Shown in pieces: positions 23,825 to 36,657 of a stretch of DNA of 64,000 bases (the first letter of the stretch is position 1; the number at the start of each line of letters is the position of its first letter). The notes beneath the pieces were generated by a model. The model did not search any database and was not told the origin of the DNA. It worked only from the letters and a program-made list of their open reading frames with translations. Both the position numbers and the translations under genes were made by a program. This stretch comes from Tubulanus polymorphus (Eukaryota; Nemertea; Palaeonemertea; Tubulaniformes; Tubulanidae). Location of the stretch: contig NC_134026.1 of NCBI RefSeq assembly GCF_964204645.1, positions 30,442,650 to 30,506,649 on the forward strand. Reading direction: 5' to 3'.

Positions 23825-24599
23825 ACACAAACCCTGAATATTACAATGTTTGTAAAATGAATCCGTGAAGTCGGATAAACAGGGACAGACGTGAACCATG
23901 GCGACAGATTTCATTCCATTCCAAACCTTTAAGTCGGAATTATTTTTCCTTTCACGGATAATGAACCACATTTCTAATCGATGATCGATTTGATTTTCGC
24001 TCAAACGATGAAACATTTTGATTGAAAACAACACGTAAACCATACACGTGTACAGCAGACAGTGTGGAGTTCCAAAACTGAGAAAATCTCATAATTACAA
24101 ACATTTAGTCTACATCAGCAGCTGTGACACATAACCGAAATAGGGTCGACATTATTCTGGGAAAAAACTGGCAAAATGGAAAAAACAAATCAAAACAGCT
24201 ATTCTTTTAAACACACTGATGATGAATCGCATTTGGTGAAGTGAGTTTTTGAATCATAGAAAAGCCACTTTTTGAAAGTAAAACGACTGTAAGTGCACTT
24301 AATCACTTACTGAGTTCTTTCTATTAAGAAATAGCCAAGAATAAACCCCACTTCTTTCACGGTGAAGTAACTGTAAGTGCACTTAATCACTTACCGGACT
24401 ATTGTAAACGCTATCTCGATAATTCATAACCGTTAATTTTGTAACATGATGGAAAAATAAATAAATAAAAACTCTCTTTCAGATCATTATTTCAAAGATA
24501 AACCTTGAGGAGTCATTCATGAAGTACAGACGAATCTATGGTGAAGGCTTAAACATTGACAGCTTACGTAATGTTTACAACTGAACTGAACTCGGATGA

Positions 24600-24865
24600 A
24601 AATAGTCATATTCTTTGTACGTACTTTATGAACAACCCCTAAACCACTTCTTAGCACATCAGCATTACATACACCATCCATTCTCTGCAGGGATTCGAAC
24701 CTGATGATGACATTAAGTGCGCAGGTACTTGCCCTTACCGATGATGTCATTAGCCAATCAAAAATCATGTTTTATTTAGCGACACACCAGCGCATGTATC
24801 CGTGCACCGGCGCTAATCAGGTGGTGTTTCGTACCGAGGCAGGTTCGAACCCTTGTGGAGGGAGG
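24600..24865. mobile_element. two opposed SINE-like fragments with B boxes
   Basis: A B box GGTTCGAATCC lies on the minus strand (24691-24701) and GGTTCGAACCC on the plus strand (24842-24852), about 150 bp apart and facing opposite ways. Upstream A boxes are weak. I read these as decayed tRNA-derived SINEs, with modest confidence. Confidence 0.4.
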
Positions 24866-25185
24866 ATGTGCAAAACGCTAACAATCTTTAAATATCTTAA
24901 TGTTTTTTTGCGACGAAAAATAACAAATTAAAACCTCAAAAACAACGAATAGAAATTCTTCACAGCTGTTGTGATCAGATTCTAAACGTAAATTTCTATG
25001 ATTTATTTAATGGACACTGATGACCACGTGACATCAATATTTCATAACTATTAAGTGTTTATTTCGGACAAGCATCATTATCATCAATTACCATGGAAAC
25101 CGCCTGAATAAATGACCAGCAGCGAGAAACGAACAACAGAATGAGAGAGAGACAATTCAATCTGTGGTTTATGTTGGGGATTCTC

Positions 25186-25400
25186 TCTGCGGTCGTTTCC
25201 AGTAACCTCTCCCCATTCTCTGTGCGGTCGTTTCCAGTAACCTCTCCCCATTCTCTGTGCGGTCGTTTCCAGTAACCTCTCCCCATTCTCTGTGCGGTCA
25301 TTTCCAGTAACCTCTCCCCATTCTCTGTGCGGTCATTTCCAGTAACCTCTCCCCATTCTCTGTGTGGCCGCCTCCAGTAACCTCTCCCCATTCTCTCTGC
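25186..25400 (+). repeat. minisatellite, 35-bp unit, about 6 copies
   Basis: The unit contains CGGTCGTTTCCAGTAACC and then TCTCCCCATTCTCTGTG; the period is exactly 35. It lies about 0.35 kb beyond the neurocalcin stop, possibly in its 3' UTR. The minus-strand open frames it creates are repeat artefacts. Confidence 0.9.
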
Positions 25401-25445
25401 GGCTGTCTACCTGATTAAACAGGTCCTGAACAAGAGATTTCAGTA

Positions 25446-25526
25446 ATGAGAGAGGATGGAGGGAGAGGGAGAGAGGATGGAGGGAGAGGGAGAGAGGATG
25501 GAGAGGGAGAGGAGAGAGAGAGCTCT
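25446..25526 (+). repeat. purine-rich tandem repeat
   Basis: GGATGGAGGGAGAGGGAGA repeated about three times, running into GA dinucleotides. Confidence 0.85.
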
Positions 25527-25733
25527 GATTGAGATGAACAATATAGATTCGCATATTGATCGAATATCCATTACAAGTGTGCTGCTGAGAGAATCACATT
25601 CGATGTCAACACGAAGCTAAAATTCATCCCTCAAACATTCTCAACAATGAATGGGAAGAGGTTACGCGTCGCCGTAGTTACATCAATAGACGTGTGTCGG
25701 TAGTTGTTATGACGACGATGGTTATGAATGTTA

Positions 25734-27553
25734 CTATTGAGAATTCGGATCGCATTGTAGTAAACGAACGATCGATGGATCACTTTTCGCCCCTTCGATG
25801 AATTCGGCGAGCGATAATTTGCCGTCGAGATTTTTGTCCATTTGACGGAAAATTTTATCGGTTCTCTTCTCGGGTGTGGACTCATCTTCGGGCATTTTCA
25901 TTACGGTGCCTACCATTTTATATATAGCCTAGAAAAAACAAAACGGTGAAAATGAGTGACATTAATCGGATAAAACCAACCCCTATATCTACCACTGACC
26001 AATGGAACCCAGGGCTGGGTTTCATAGATATGGAAGAAAGATAGTCCCTGGGAACATTTTGAAATTTGTCAGTTATAACCATGGTTTCTCATTGTTACTA
26101 CGGTGGTTGTCACCCGGATTGAGGATTTTACCCCTAGGGATAACTTTGATACTAGGTCTATGAAACCGGGACAAGGCATCTGCAGCAACAGTAACTGCGT
26201 ACATGTACAAGTCAGTTACAGCTTGGAGTTACTAGACTGCATGCATCCTCCATTCAGTCTGATTACTCCAAGGTCGCAGCGGCTAAGAGTTGGTACAGCA
26301 CAACACTAAAAGATCCAGTTCCACAGTTGAGGGTTAGAGTGGACAGATGAGAGTAATCTCCCTGGTCAGAGTTAACTCTGAAATCAGCATCCGGTTCCAC
26401 AGTTGTGAGAGTTTGAGTTAACTCTGAACTCAGGATCCAGTTCCACAGTTGCTAGGTGGAGTTAACTCCTAACTCAGGATCCAGTTCCACGGTTGCTAAG
26501 TAGAGTTAACTCTGAACACAGGATCCAGTTCTACAGTTGTGAACCTTGTCCTGGATCCAGTAGTTTAGAGGTTTTCAAACCCTGCTCGGGGAATATATTT
26601 TTCTCATTTGATTTTTGTGCGCCCTCTGTAGCGTTCTCCACGGGCGGTGGAACCGGTCTCCACGGATACAGGTTATCCACGTTCCTGAATTCCCGCACCC
26701 GCATAGTCTCCTCAGGCACGGGATATCACGACACTCCGAAACACTCCTACTGAATTCACAGCAAATGAAGTTTTGAAAGAATGAAGTTCTGGGTTTAAAA
26801 AACACCCGTGGTTTCTACCGGTGTTTCATTAGTAATCTATTAATTACACGTGAAGGCGCTGATCAAGTTTAATCGCAGCCGATTTATTGAATACGACAAG
26901 CCGAACACGGCGAGGTCTTACCACGGCAACAGTGAAATCATCTCAGACAAGCTCAACACCTTTATATTTAATTCTATTAATGAACAGGTGATATTCTAAT
27001 GTACAGCGAGCGACTCGTGGCTGCAACTCGTAGAATAACTGGTATCAAATTCAAAAATTTGTTTAGGCTTAAGGGAAAAATATCGATCGCCACGAACACC
27101 ACACCCTGTATTATATACATACAATATACACGGAATGAAAACATTAAACAACAACACAACATCCAAACGACTTACTCTAACTATTTCCAACATTTCTGTT
27201 CTGGAAATATAACCGTTTCCGTCGAGATCGTACATATTAAACGCCCATTTTAACTTCGCTTCTAGGTCTCCTCGTGATGTAACGCTTAACGCACAAATAA
27301 ACTCCCTGAAGTCAATCGAACCGTCACTGTTCGTATCGAACGTACGGAACACGTGCTCCGCGAATTTTGAAGCGTCCCCGTACGGGAAAAAGTTGCCGTA
27401 AATTTTCTTAAATTCTTCCACAGTTAAATTACCGGACGGGCAATCTTTTAGAAAACCTTTATACCAATCTTGTATTTCCTCCTCGGTAAACTCGGTATTC
27501 TGACGCAGGTCGTTCAGTACTTCAGGCTTTAGTTTACTATTCAATTTACCCAT
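25734..27553 (-). CDS. Neurocalcin/hippocalcin-type neuronal calcium sensor
   Basis: Myristoylated EF-hand protein that moves to membranes on calcium binding and regulates neuronal signalling. Two coding exons, 27176-27553 and 25734-25928, give 190 aa. Start MGKLNSK fits an N-myristoylation signal. EF1 is dead in the family way (Cys38-Pro39). EF2 is [12 protein letters not shown] (73-84), EF3 [12 protein letters not shown] (109-120), EF4 [12 protein letters not shown] (157-168), all with intact calcium ligands. [19 protein letters not shown] and [11 protein letters not shown] are family hallmarks; [20 protein letters not shown] places it with neurocalcin/hippocalcin rather than VILIP or NCS-1. 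The join gives EIVR-AIYK where relatives have EIVQ-AIYK. An AG (TGCAG) two bases before the ATG could be an acceptor, so the 5' UTR may lie in an upstream exon. I cannot pick the exact vertebrate orthologue (NCALD versus HPCA). Confidence 0.94.
26310..26565. mobile_element. cluster of MITE half-units in neurocalcin intron
   Basis: CCAGTTCCACAGTTG-type ends recur at about 26311, 26391, 26431, 26480 and 26526, in direct orientation and each followed by a GAGTTAACTC-like stretch. This looks like tandem amplification of one end of the family seen at 7708. Confidence 0.7.
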
Positions 27554-27561
27554 ATCTGCAC

Positions 27562-27589
27562 TTTTTATATATATATATATATATATATT
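27562..27589. repeat. TA dinucleotide microsatellite upstream of neurocalcin ATG
   Basis: About 13 TA repeats directly upstream of the start codon on the minus strand, in the 5' UTR or the adjoining intron end. Confidence 0.9.
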
Positions 27590-27900
27590 AAACTACTGTT
27601 CCATCTGAAATGAGAAAAGACCATTAACTATAACAAACAGTTGACAAAATACATTTCACTTGATTAGTTTGTCCCTTACAAACCGAGCACATCCACGTGT
27701 GATCCTAAAAATAGTGAATAGAGAGTTTTGTATTTATATAACGGAATGACAGGTGACTAACATCACATCATACTGTTAATGTGTATATCATAGTTTACCA
27801 GTGATTCAACTATCAGCTATCAATTACTTATCACACAATAACAGATAATCATTAACAAGATTCAAACGTGTTCATATCATAAAAATCATTCGACAGGAGA

Positions 27901-27995
27901 CGAAGAGTAGGGAGAGCAGTGAGAGGGAGAGCAGGGAGAGGTGAGAGGGAGAGCAGGGAGAGGTGAGAGGGAGAGCAGGGAGAGGTGATACCAGA
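27901..27995 (+). repeat. purine-rich tandem repeat, about 24-bp unit
   Basis: GAGAGCAGGGAGAGGTGAGAGG-type units repeated about four times. Confidence 0.85.
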
Positions 27996-28085
27996 CACTC
28001 ACAGGTGGGGGGGGAGAATTAGTAAAACTGACACGCAACCATCATATAGATGTTTGTATCATTTATCGATGATATGATAATTTGA

Positions 28086-28987
28086 TGCACACACTCTACA
28101 CACACGACTCCAGATGCGCACACTCTACACACACGACTCCAGATGCGCACACTCTTCACACATGACTCCAGATGCGCAGACTCTACACACACGACTCCAG
28201 ATGCGCACACTCTTCACACACGACTCCAGATGCGCAGACTCTACACACATGACTCCAGATGCGCAGACTCTTTACGCATGACTCCAGATGCGCAGACTCT
28301 ACACACATGACTCCAGATGCGCAGACTCTATACGCATGACTCCAGATGCGCAGACTCTACACACATGACTCCAGATGCACAGACTCTACACACATGACTC
28401 CAGATGCGCAGACTCTATACGCATGACTCCAGATGCACACACTCTGAACACATGACTCCACATGCACAGACTCTACACGCATGACTCCAGATGCGCAGAC
28501 TCTGAACACATGACTCCAGATGCGCAGACTCTACACGCATGACTCCAGATGCGCAGACTCTGAACACATGACTCCAGATGCGCAGACTCTACACGCATGA
28601 CTCCAGATGCACAGACTCTGAACACATGACTCCAGATGCGCAGACTCTACACGCATGACTCCAGATGCGCAGACTCTGAACACATGACTCCAGATGCGCA
28701 GACTCTACACGCATGACTCCAGATGCGCAGACTCTGAACACTCACATGACTCCAGATGCGCAGACTCTACACGCATGACTACAGATGCGCAGACTCTGAA
28801 CACTCACATGACTCCAGATGCGCAGACTCTACACGCATGACTCCAGATGCACAGACTCTGAACACATGACTCCAGATGCGCAGACTCTACACGCATGACT
28901 CCAGATGCGCAGACTCTGAACACATGACTCCAGATGCGCAGACTCTACACACATGACTACAGATGCGCAGACTCTGAACACTCACAT
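28086..28987 (+). repeat. minisatellite, 29-bp unit with dimeric higher-order structure, about 31 copies
   Basis: Core GACTCCAGATGCGCAGACTC plus a variable tail. Early copies are monomeric (CTACACACAC tails). From about 28450 copies alternate between TACACGCAT and TGAACACAT tails, giving a 58-bp dimer. Two late copies carry an extra CTCA. There are no unique spacers, so it is not CRISPR-like. Confidence 0.95.
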
Positions 28988-29188
28988 GCACCGCGATTAC
29001 ATCACGTTTTTAACATTTGTGAACATACAATTCATTAGGAGGTCTCTTTACCGAAGAAAATTAAAACCTAATTTATTGTTTGATGTCGCGACGATGTTGA
29101 ATGAGGCAGCAGCAGCAGCAGTCTTAATGAATGTCATTAACACTGGTGCCAATAGATCGGTTGAATTACTGGTTTTATTGTAAGCCAC

Positions 29189-29262
29189 TCGTCAGACTAG
29201 CGGGTACAGGGGGTTGGACTAGTGGGTACAGGGGGTTGGACTAGTGGGTACAACAGGTCGGA
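29189..29262 (+). repeat. tandem repeat, about 22-bp unit x3
   Basis: GGACTAGTGGGTACAGGGGG repeated. A second short repeat, GGGGGAGCTGGATGA x3-4, lies at about 29640-29692. Confidence 0.85.
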
Positions 29263-31639
29263 CTAGAAGTTTGAATAATGTTTCATGGATGTCATTTATT
29301 GTAGTTTAAAGTAAATAATCTCTGATGGATTGGAGTCGATTTAGATAAATCAATCTCTCAATCCAATCCAATGCACATTTTATTTATATACCCAGTCTAA
29401 CGCAATAAGCAATAAACCCGATTGTTTAGAACGGAATCCCCAGTTTGGGGTTTACACCCGAGGGACCACGGGTTAAATAAATTCAAATAGCTCGATTAAA
29501 ATAGTAGTATATTCCGTAACAGCTTGTTTGACGTTACAATAATGATTATTAACAAATGAATATTTCGCACTGACCCTAAAAATAATACAACTGAGGTTTC
29601 AAAGCATTACACAATCATATCAAACATGTATATATAGTTGAGGGGGAGCTGGATGAGGGGGAGCTGGATGAGGGGAGCTGGATGAGGGGGAGATGTAGCA
29701 ATACAGTGACCCCCGTAATTATACCAGCCATCTATCAACGTGCTGGATATTTCCGCTGACGTGTGAAAAATAAATAAAGATGCTGGTGACCAGCCAGATA
29801 TTAGTCACAACACGATCACACGAGTGACTGGTCGAGTGACTGGTCGGGACCAGATTGTAATTTGGCCCGTGCTTGAATCAGAGAGAGTGCATTCACACGT
29901 AAATCACTCACTCATTCACAAAATGATGCTGTGGCGAGTGAGGTAAATCATTTGCAGAACCAGTCGTCATTTACATGCAATAATCTGGCACAGCTGGGTT
30001 TTAACTTTTTTTTGTGAGGCCAGATTCGACTTTTTTGGTGGGGCTCAATTTGTCCGATGACAAACAGGCTATTTGATACCAGTGTTAATGCCCGCCTAAT
30101 CTGACACGGGTAAAAAATACTAATGTGATCGCAGTTAATGAAAGTATATGTTTTAGACTTGCAGTTTGCCGAGACAGGTTGAGACGGGTATGTGCGTGCG
30201 TCTTAGCCGACACGCATTGATTTTCAACAACACGGCTTAAGAATGTTCTAAAGATCCGATTATCGCTGATAAAATGTCGACTAGACAGCGCTGACAGAAC
30301 ACTACAGAATCATTCACGTATAACAACAAGAATATTGACATCGCGAAAATAAGTCGGACTTCGCTTTGAAGTTCAACAGCCCCGAACGAGATCATGTCAA
30401 ATGATTGATATAACGTTCATTATAAAAGAACGCGGCGTTTAAAACGTATTTTAAATCGCGAAAACGTATGAAAATTTCAATGAAAGGAATACAGACTGTA
30501 GACACTGTGTGTGTGTATAATACTTTGTGCGATGAGTTCTCTAAGATTAGCTACAATCATTAAACACTAGACAAGCGATGCACTGACAAACCTGCTTACC
30601 TCTTACCCCGCACCTCTTACCGCTGTTTTATGTGTGTTTATTACTTATTAATAACAACATCGCACACAAATTACAGATCATCAACCGATCTATTCTGAAC
30701 TGAGTTTTATCTCTCACCGAAATCATGAATCACGAGGTAAGAATTGTGAGTAAACTACAGTCTCAAACTCGGTTAAACTCATCAACGCAAAAGTCGTCAC
30801 AATTTACTCAAGTTGTCTCCATTTTGAAATCTAATTTGTATTTTCAATTCAATCTATTACGTATAAGCCATTAGTAAATACAAGTCATCACATATTTTTC
30901 ATACTTTTGAGTCCCAATTAGTATTTGCAATTCAATCTACTTAATGTAAGTCATGATCTGAATAAGTCATGAACGTAATGATCGTCCCAGCAGCGCCACC
31001 TATAACTGTATTAGCACGTACCAGGTACCGGTATAGTTCACTGACAGTTTGTTGTCACACATGTTACGTCGTATTTACATTATAAATTGTCTCACGTGAA
31101 AGATATGTGAAAATATGCGGAAATATTGATCACTAACTGAAACTAAATATAAAACGCATAATAAATAATTCAAAACTAAAATAGCTGGGAAAAACTTGAG
31201 AGCAGAATGAATAAGAGAAGTAGTTTACCGAGGGCTGCATGAACCACCGTGTTAGCAGCAGATAGTATTTCACCCGATAGATTGAAGAGGGTAGATTTTG
31301 TATCCCTGATAAGTTGAGTAGCAGAGACTCAATGTAGAAATGAATGGATACCCTGTGTATGTCTCCTGTCCATGTAGTCATATTTGGTTCATATAAGAAT
31401 CTTTATACAGCATGGCCCTTTTTTAATGATATATAATTCTTGCTGTAGAGTCATTCATTACTGATATGTGGAATTGGGTCCATTACTCTTAGAATTTGAC
31501 CGTTATTACAACAAATACACCCTGGATTGGTCACTCAGGTATCCAGTCAATTCTAAATTGGTCCGTTCCAGGTCCTAGCCAAATAAAAATGGACTAACTA
31601 GCAACAGTCTGAAGGTGGTAAATGTGAAGTGAACTGTCA

Positions 31640-31766
31640 TACCAGTGTCAGTGGTGTGTCAGTGAAGTGAGTGTCAGTGAAGTAAGTGTCAGTGATGCGA
31701 GTGTCAGTGATGCGAGTGTCAGTGATGCGAGTGTCAGTAATGCGAGTGTCTGTGAGTGTCAGTGAT
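31640..31766 (+). repeat. tandem repeat, 15-bp unit
   Basis: GTGTCAGTGATGCGA-type units, about eight copies with drift. Confidence 0.85.
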
Positions 31767-32185
31767 GAATGTATCAATGTTTTCTATATTCAATAGAGCG
31801 AGTAATGGATATAATTTCATCACTGATTAAACCACGATTTACAATCCCTTTAACAAATAACGCGATCGTCGTAGAATTGAATTGTGCGAGTATCGATCAA
31901 TCTGTCCGAGTCTCTTCGTTCTGTGCCAGTCGCAATCATTTCATTTCTTCCTCTAATCCTATTGATACAACGTATAAAACATTTCCCCACGGGATGCCAC
32001 TCACTCTGCTCCCCTCTACCCCCCCCAGCTGGAGATCACTCTGCTCCCCATGCGGGAGACCACTCAAACTCACTCTGCTAATAGGGATATTGATTTAACT
32101 CGTGACACTTATTTTAAAAAAGATTCCAGACACAAATCTCTGTATGACGTATATTTGTCAATACTAATTGATTAATGACATTTCG

Positions 32186-32313
32186 GCGAACTAAATCGGC
32201 ACTTATCAACGACCAAAACATTAACCCTCCCCCACCTAACTATAGCGAACTAAATCGGCACTTATCAACGACCAAAACATTAACCCTCCCCCACCTAACT
32301 ATAGCGAACTAAA
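32186..32313 (+). repeat. exact tandem duplication, 59-bp unit x2.2
   Basis: Unit starts GCGAACTAAATCGGCACTTA at 32186 and again at 32245, with a 10-nt third start at 32304. The copies appear identical, so the duplication is recent. Confidence 0.9.
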
Positions 32314-33789
32314 AAGGAACTAAACAACTAAAACATTAATGATGACCTTTTCGCTAGTGTGAACATTTGGTTTGATCTGTATGAACGCAGTGTAAACACA
32401 GCTATTGAACCTGGTGACCATTTATTCATTCAACTCACATATGAGAAGCTGATGATTTATCACTGATCCATGAGATGTGAAGCTAACTGAATTCAAACTC
32501 CTTTGAGTAAAATAATTACCTGAACTGAATATAGCGAAATCTTCAGAGAGATGAACTGGTATTACTGACAGGGAGAGCGAGTAATTACTGATTGACACTG
32601 CATACTTCATACAACGACATACAACTGACTGATAGCTACTTACAGCTAAACAGCTAACCAGCTTCTGACTGATAGCTATAAACAGCTAACCAGCTTCATT
32701 AAACATTTAAATTTCAGCATTAGAAGCTTCATGAGACTCATTATCGGTTCAATCGATATTGAGAATTAACATGTTAAGAATGCTTTGTGAAATGGCTGCG
32801 AGGAGACAAGTGTGCAGACAATGATCTGAGGGGCAGAGCTGATTCAACATCAACATCTACTGCCTTATCATCGCAAATATCATCATATTTGCTCTGAAGT
32901 CCTCTCTTTACTTGAGATCTTATTTGTATTTTCAATTCGATTTACTAAATATAAGTCATCATTTCCTTTCAAGTTTTTCACAAAAAGATTATCCTAACTA
33001 CGACAGTTTAAAGCAAGTTTAACTGTAGTGATTGTAATCAGGGAGGTGGACTGGCTGGTATCCCAACTTCCTCGTTTCAGAGTTGTGTTAAACTAGTCAC
33101 AATTTCAGATACAAACAAGTAACAAGTTTTTTTATCAAGGGGTCTGAAACTGATATTAAGAGATAGTTAAATAGTACCTGTTCTGATCAACCGAAGGTCA
33201 TTATAGCTGCTCAGACTGGGGCTCGGGCAGACGGACGGACGCTCGAGCGGATTGATGTCTATATCTGGGTGGAGTCAACTGTAACGATGTCACTTCATGC
33301 ACTGATACCAAAACACTGTAGTTCCTATGATTATGTGGTTACCAAGGCAACACGGATGCGAATTACAACGCGAGCTAACTGCGGACTTATGATGCTTATA
33401 AATATTATCTGTACCTGACTATAAGCGGTGACACGTCGAGGTGTGGCTTTTACTCAAATACTACCATCAAACTTTCATAACGGTTGCTTTCAAAGCTATC
33501 CGAATACGATATCCGATTAGAATCAATAGATTTTATTCATTTCTCAGTTTGTCAGGATATAAATATTCAACTACATTTATATTTACCATCATGAAATAGT
33601 AATGTAATATTCAGTACAGCGTACTGCGCACACAAGCTGTAACTATGACTAAAAAAGCCACAAGTGAATTATGTGCATTTATAGCTAGACAGCTATAACA
33701 CTACGCTTACTATATGTCCTCTCACATCACAGTCTCTTTGTTCGGAATTCTGAATCATATCTCATCATTTTGTTGTAACTCAAGTTTTT

Positions 33790-33850
33790 CTGAAGACGAC
33801 TCTTAGAATATCGAATAAAACATCAACTCGAGGAAACATTTCAGACTCTT
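33790..33850 (+). repeat. degenerate hammerhead-like repeat copy
   Basis: CTGAAGACGACTCTTAG followed by AATATCGAATAAAACATC, resembling the elements at 36757-36786 and 52463-52684. A related stretch lies at about 40775-40830 (TGAAGATGACTATTGTAGAA). Both share a following GAGGAAACATTTCA / TAGGAAACATTTCA segment. Confidence 0.45.
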
Positions 33851-36657
33851 TTTTTTTAAATTCTGATATCATAATGATTGTTGTTATTCTACATTATTAT
33901 TAACACTACTTTATACATAATACATTAATAATTCCAATAAGACTTGATTAAGTAAGATTACGATAGGAATGAATCCTATACGACAGTCACCCCTGAAATT
34001 ATCATTAGTCATAAACAGAAATTGGTCGTAGTATTAATATTTCTGAGTATCTATTTTCCCTCGAGGCCAATGAAGTTGACGAGTTTGAAAATATGAAATA
34101 TTCACCGGATCGATCGCAATCAGCTAAACATCACAGTCACCATTACATTACTGAAGTCTCTCTGTTTCAGTCCCGATTCAATTCACTAAGTGTAAGTCGT
34201 CATTTTGGGTTAAAGTCATCTGAATATAACGGTCGTCCCAGCTCTAGATGATTTCAATGGTGATTTTCACCGCTGATCGTGTTTCTGGTTTAGTCTGAGA
34301 CATCGCCATCAAATCAGCTCATTTTTCACGAGGAGAAAACAATTAAACATTTCCCGATTAACTGCATTCGCGGTGGAGACCATAGAAACAGAACAGTAGA
34401 GACAGCAAGGATTCATCAACTCTCTACACAACTCATCTAGTCTGAAACCTCGAAGAAAATTATCTTCCATCGCAAACGGCGAAATAACAAGAAAATTAAC
34501 TTGAAACTTGGAAAATGATAAATCACATAGCTCAATATTGTCGACCGACGGTAATGAAATTACTGGAAAAAATTAAAACTATTACGACAGCAGAATGCAA
34601 GCAGTGCATGGCTGGTGACACCGGTCTGACATTCAGATCTCACTGGATACATTTTGGTGTCAAGTATATATCAGCAATCTAATTAGATTTAATTGAGTAA
34701 CCGACAAATAGTCTAGCGAAACCCATTAATGATGATGTAGTGCACATCGACCGATACACTGCCCAAAAAAATGCCATGTAGTTAGCGATGTATAAAAACA
34801 TTTTTGTAACGGTTTTTATGGCATTAAAAAACATGTTGAACCTCATAAAAACAATGCTACAATATTCTAGATCAACCTCGTTGTGATAGCTGTGTCAGAT
34901 AACAGCAACGAAATGTCATTTCAAGTTTGGCGACACGACACTAAATCACTACTAAACTACATCCGTTCGTTCGAGGCATCGGTTGATATTGCTTTATGTC
35001 TCTCGCTCTCCTAACAGTCTGATAATATACGAGTTAATGTGAAATGGAAACATAACTCACCACGAGAAAGTAAATATCCTCAGGGTTTGTATACATGTAA
35101 CTGGTGGGTACACTGACCGCTGGAGGAGGACAGTAAGACTACATCTCACTGATTACAACAGTCGCTAATATCAATGGATCACCAGTACAGGGGGTCATCA
35201 TATAACATCTCCTCATCAGTAATTACTAACTATTAGATCAATACTGCGTTTGTATATACCTCACTCAGTCTCTTCTATAACATCAACACAGACCATATTA
35301 ACAAAATCTCTTAAGTGACCAAACAGATCAGACCTTGTATAGAATTATACACTGGCTGATTTCAGCTGCTGCTGCTGCTGCTGCTATCATATTCTGTGGC
35401 TATTTTTTTGAACTGCCTAATGTCCATTCGTGGTCTCAGTGAGCTTATCTATCATGGCAATCTCAACTAACCAATCAAATACAATCTTGGCATTTCCAGC
35501 TTCTCGAGAAGGGGAGTTGGCTTTTTTCAGAAGCAGCTTAGAAACACTCGGTGATTGACGAGGGTTCTACCCATGGATTCTTTAAATATACAGATGCATT
35601 TAGGTGCATTACGGGAGTATTTTACAAAGAATTGTTTTGTCAGTAATGAACAGCCCCGGAGTAGCAGCCAAGCCACATAACTCTGACATCATACTGATAG
35701 TCAATACATAACATGACAATTTATAAGCGACCATATTATTTTTTTGTACTATCACATCACGTGTACTTAACCTCTACAGGGGGTCTACATGCTAGTGGCG
35801 CCCCCTAGATCTATCCGCAACACCAAATTATCTGTTGTATCTATGACCGTGGAAGGTGGTATTGCAGCATTCTCCGGCACTAGAGTATAGAGTACACAGT
35901 AACCAGACTTACTGATATTCACAGAGAAAATCAACTCAATCACTGATAGAAAGCCTGTACACATATTGATCATTGATTAATGTCAGGATAAGAGACGTCA
36001 AATCCAATCCCAACCAATCAAGGTCATGTCTATGTATAAAGATAGATATATATGTGGTATTAGTTTGGGTTGAATGATCTCGGTACATGGCAGAAATCTA
36101 CGTTGATTGAGATGATGACATTCTAGTTTATAGATTCATAAAGATTAAGTTGTTCTTATACGTGCAGTACTGGAGAGTAGCTACGTAATCCTCTGTTTTA
36201 TCATGAACAGTTTGATTTGTGTAAGCTTTCATTAGTGTCATACTTTGCTGCCAGTTTTTATACTGATATCTGGCAACGTGATTTGACATTCTTTATGAAT
36301 GGTCTTCACTAATAAAGTGTGGAAATATCAGTGAAAACTACTGAAGCATCCACAGCTTATTCCATCAGGAATTTCTGATTATAGCGTCAATCTCTGAAAA
36401 CTGATTATCACTTCATTCAGAAGTATAGGAAACTGGAATCAGTTGTCATCGAGGCTGTGATTGGTCTAGAGCAGATCACCTCATTTAAATATAAAAGGCC
36501 AAACCTAGGGTAACCATGTGTCTCACTAATCCTAGGTTCTGATTGGTCTAGCTAGAGTTGGTCACTTGATATAAACAAACAGGTCAAGTCTGGGGTTTCC
36601 ATGTGACTCACTAACCCTAGGTTCCGATTGGTCAAGAGCTGGTCACCTGATATAAAC

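Larger units (their letters stand above)
19820..25733. other. intergenic between convergent DRC10 and neurocalcin
   Basis: About 5.9 kb with no coding exon I can support. It holds the SINEs, an AAT microsatellite, short duplications and the 35-bp minisatellite listed separately. Part of it could be neurocalcin 3' UTR, since minus-strand AATAAA motifs occur (for example about 21266-21271), but I cannot fix the transcript end. Confidence 0.6.

Noticed and set aside
24691-24852. Functional tRNA genes
   Set aside because: B boxes are good, but acceptor and D arms do not fold; the same holds at 20031-20170 and 38440-38640.
26493-26753. Coding exon in the neurocalcin intron (overlapping frames on both strands)
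   Set aside because: Neurocalcin joins in frame from 27176 to 25928 with conserved residues on both sides; the region is filled with MITE fragments and has no family match.
28086-28987. CRISPR-like array of 29-bp repeats
   Set aside because: No unique spacers; alternate units are near-identical variants of the same repeat, and the genome is eukaryotic.
31769-32098. Possible 109-codon gene in the neurocalcin upstream desert
   Set aside because: No domain, no splice partners, and the C-terminal part runs through a low-complexity CCCC-rich duplication.
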